Below, in pieces: positions 62,080 to 64,000 of a stretch of DNA of 64,000 bases. The stretch comes from Acinonyx jubatus. Its lineage: Eukaryota; Chordata; Mammalia; Carnivora; Felidae. The notes under the pieces are model-generated. The model was not told the origin of the DNA and did not search any database. It saw only the letters and a list, made by a program, of their open reading frames with translations. Where the stretch lies: positions 40,926,478 through 40,990,477 of the forward strand of contig NC_069388.1 of NCBI RefSeq assembly GCF_027475565.1. Reading direction: 5' to 3'. Made by a program: the position numbers and the translations under genes. Position 1 is the first letter of the stretch. Each line of letters begins with the position of its first letter.

Positions 62080-63100
62080 AAGGCTCCTTGGAGAACTGGC
62101 TGATTCCAGCAAAGTATAAGAGATAAGCCTGGAACATGTTATTGTGTCAGAAATTAAGGAAGTGCTCATCGATGCTGGGGACAAGATCCAAGGACACAGG
62201 AATTGGCTTGGAGCAACTCCCACTCACCAAACCTGGGACAATTTGTGTATCAAAACAAATAATGACAGACAGACCAAGACCTACCAAATAAAATAGCGAG
62301 CCATGTGACCCTGTTGATACCTACAGTAAAAATCCTACTAATGTAGAAAGAGGGAGATTGCCACGTGGCATCCATCCGAATAATAATTCAATCAGACACC
62401 AGCACCCCCCAACATGGTTCCAAAACCAGTGGGTGAAAGTGTGATAAAGAATGGGTATTTATGATCTCAAAATCCTGCCCAATATCCTTATTAATAAAAA
62501 GGAGGAAGAGAGTAGCTTCATAGTAAAGAAGCCTGACAAGCTCCATTTTAATCAAATGATCAAAGCAAGCATCTCTTCAGTAATGGGACGTGGGAAAAAC
62601 AGGGCATCATCTCTCGGACAGTCCTGTCAAGAAGGCACAATATTAGTGTCATCGCGAGGAAGCAGCAGATAGATGCTACACTTGTGTAAAGGGACATTCT
62701 GCAACATATTTGACCTGCCAAAGTCTCAAGAGTCAGAGGAAAGCAAAGGAACTCTTCCAGACTGAAAGAGACAAGACAGGTGGGGCAACTCAATGCAGCA
62801 CATGATGCCGGATTGAATCCCGGACCCACAGTGGACATTGTTGGGCAAACGACAACTTGAAGGGCGTCTGAGGATCAGATGGCAGGAATATACCGAAGTT
62901 TGTTTTCTAATCTGGATGCTTATCTTGTAATTACACAGGAAAATGCCATTGTTTAAAGGAAATAAACACTGAATTATTCAGGGGTGGTGGGGCATCATGT
63001 TGGTGATTTACCTTCAAATGCTTCTAAAACTAAAAAGTTCTTTGTATGAGAATTGCAAATTTTCCATAAAACTGAAATTATTTAAAAAGAAAAAAAAAAA
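62080..63100 (+). mobile_element. Old L1M 3' UTR-like repeat
   Basis: AGAGACAAGACAGGTGGGGC, GATGCCGGATTGAATCCCGG, AAATAAACACTGAATTATTC, AGGGGTGGTGGGGCATCATG, and GATTTACCTTCAAATGCTTC, then an A-rich end. The order matches the 3' UTR of old L1M elements as I remember it. The left edge is uncertain. Confidence 0.55.
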
Positions 63101-63489
63101 AGCTATGATACCAGATCCTGTATGTATACTACAATCACAACTATTCACAAAAAGAATACAAATATGGTAATAAAGTTACTAACAGCAGGCACTGTGTTAG
63201 GGTTTTGCATTTGAAAGGTGCTTTTTTAACTTAAAAAATTCCTTTGAAGTCATATTTCCATAAAAGCAATAATTTTTAAGACAACTATATATATGTTTAA
63301 TTCAACAAGACAACTGGAATTATAAAGAAGTCCTCCAGCAAAACAGAAAACAGCATAATGAAGCAGTCTGCATATTTCTTATAACTAACCAGCAATTAAT
63401 TCTAAGATGCACACGTTCTCCCATTACCTGGCCAACTTGTTCTCTAGCAACAGCATACACAAAGAACTCTGAAAACCAAAACCAGATAC

Positions 63490-63627
63490 CTTGATTTAGG
63501 TGTGTGGCCTCCATGATCTGAACACCATTCACGGAGCACTGAGACCCGCTCAGGGGTATCAGAGTCACCGTCCCCCCAACGTTTTCAAAGATGCAGTGCT
63601 CACTCTCCAGGTCAAGGCCATGAAGAA
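63490..63627 (-). CDS. KIF16B: KIF16B exon: FHA domain core
   Basis: This 138-nt exon begins with the last two bases of a Val codon and encodes LHGLDLESEHC, then GGTVTLIPLSGSQCSVNGVQ and ends EATHLNQ plus one base of Gly. ESEHC and the later VNG fit the Ser-x-x-His region and the Asn-Gly turn of forkhead-associated domains. In kinesin-3 motors the FHA domain follows the motor and neck and takes part in autoinhibition and dimerisation rather than only phosphothreonine binding. The acceptor is a pyrimidine tract ending AACTTAG; the donor is CAAG|GTATCT. It is the most upstream exon seen, and its 5' partner lies beyond the right edge of the window. The identification is firm. Confidence 0.97.
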
Positions 63628-64000
63628 CTAAGTTGGAAAAACAAAAAAGAAAGATAATATCTTCTTTGTTATCGAGTACAGTGAGTCCCAACCTTTACTT
63701 ATTTTTCCATATTGAATACCCTTCCTTTTCCATGTAAATATTATGAAGTGAACATTTATGTTCAGGGAGAAAAGTGAATTTCAGGACTTCATGGCATCAG
63801 CTGACAGACGCTGAATGTTACCTCAAAGGGTCTGGATTTCACCTGTGTAAGAAAGTAAGTTCTCACATGCTAATTTCTCTCATCTTCAGGGAGAATATAG
63901 TTAAGTAACTTGTCTTAATTGAATACCATTGTGTGGCTCAGATGCTGAATAAATTTCCTCCACCAGCCACCCAAAGGTCACTGTAAAATGGAAGCAACAA

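Larger units (their letters stand above)
9189..63627 (-). other. KIF16B: KIF16B locus, middle and 3' part (kinesin-3 motor, SNX23)
   Basis: KIF16B is a plus-end-directed kinesin-3 motor that moves early endosomes and recycling cargo along microtubules. The family layout is motor, FHA, coiled-coil stalk, then a PX tail that binds PI3P. The window holds the FHA end and the whole stalk as eight exons whose translation follows the KIF16B sequence I know. Every intron starts GT and ends AG, and all phases agree from one exon to the next. Motor exons (to the right) and the canonical PX exons (expected to the left) are absent. Introns are about 14.8, 1.4, 24.8, 1.4, 3.7, 1.9 and 1.0 kb, then 1.4 kb to a possible alternative last exon. 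The paralogue STARD9 (KIF16A) is much longer and does not match these exons. Confidence 0.95.

Noticed and set aside
1..64000. CRISPR arrays, operons, phage or plasmid modules
   Set aside because: The window is a spliced mammalian gene with mammalian repeats. The tandem repeats seen are microsatellites.

Overview
This is a 64-kb piece of a mammalian nuclear genome from a cat-family (felid) carnivore. The species call rests on about a dozen tRNA-derived Can-SINEs of the felid type (head GGGGCRCCTGGGTGGCTCAG, middle TGCTGACAGCTCAGAGCCTG, CT-rich tail region, A-rich end). The dog-type SINE has a different head and middle. Older mammalian repeats (L2, MIR, L1M, MER5A, MLT1-like) fill much of the rest. 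There is no bacterial or plasmid-like gene organisation.

The only protein-coding gene I can support is KIF16B (kinesin-3 family, also called SNX23), on the minus strand, so the transcript runs from right to left. Eight exons with good splice sites and matching phases can be placed: 63490-63627 (FHA domain), 48645-48727 (end of FHA), 47134-47222 and 22313-22366 (linker), 19585-20943 (a single 1359-nt exon carrying most of the coiled-coil stalk), 15750-15902, 13771-13867 and 12733-12783 (end of stalk, before the membrane-binding tail). The motor-domain exons lie to the right of the window.

The canonical protein next enters a PX lipid-binding domain. I found no PX exon in the window, so those exons probably lie left of position 1. 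Instead, a large open exon (acceptor at 11361, phase 0, in frame with the 12733-12783 exon) could supply a different C-terminus. It reads for 591 codons to a stop at 9586. At that point there is a perfect 19-bp tandem duplication, and a second minus-strand frame (9604-9224) continues what looks like the same folded domain, ends at a TAA, and is followed about 30 nt later by an AATAAA signal. This looks like an alternative last exon whose end has been disrupted by an indel, real or an assembly error. It is the most interesting point in the window.

Everything else is intron or flank. Well-marked elements include SINEs with exact target-site duplications, a young 5'-truncated L1, a Tigger7/MER44-like DNA transposon split by a SINE, a long L2 at 24.6-27.4 kb, two L1M copies interrupted by SINEs, several microsatellites and a purine-rich tract. 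Ten of twelve SINEs lie antisense to KIF16B. Most other short ORFs are chance frames in intron or repeat sequence.
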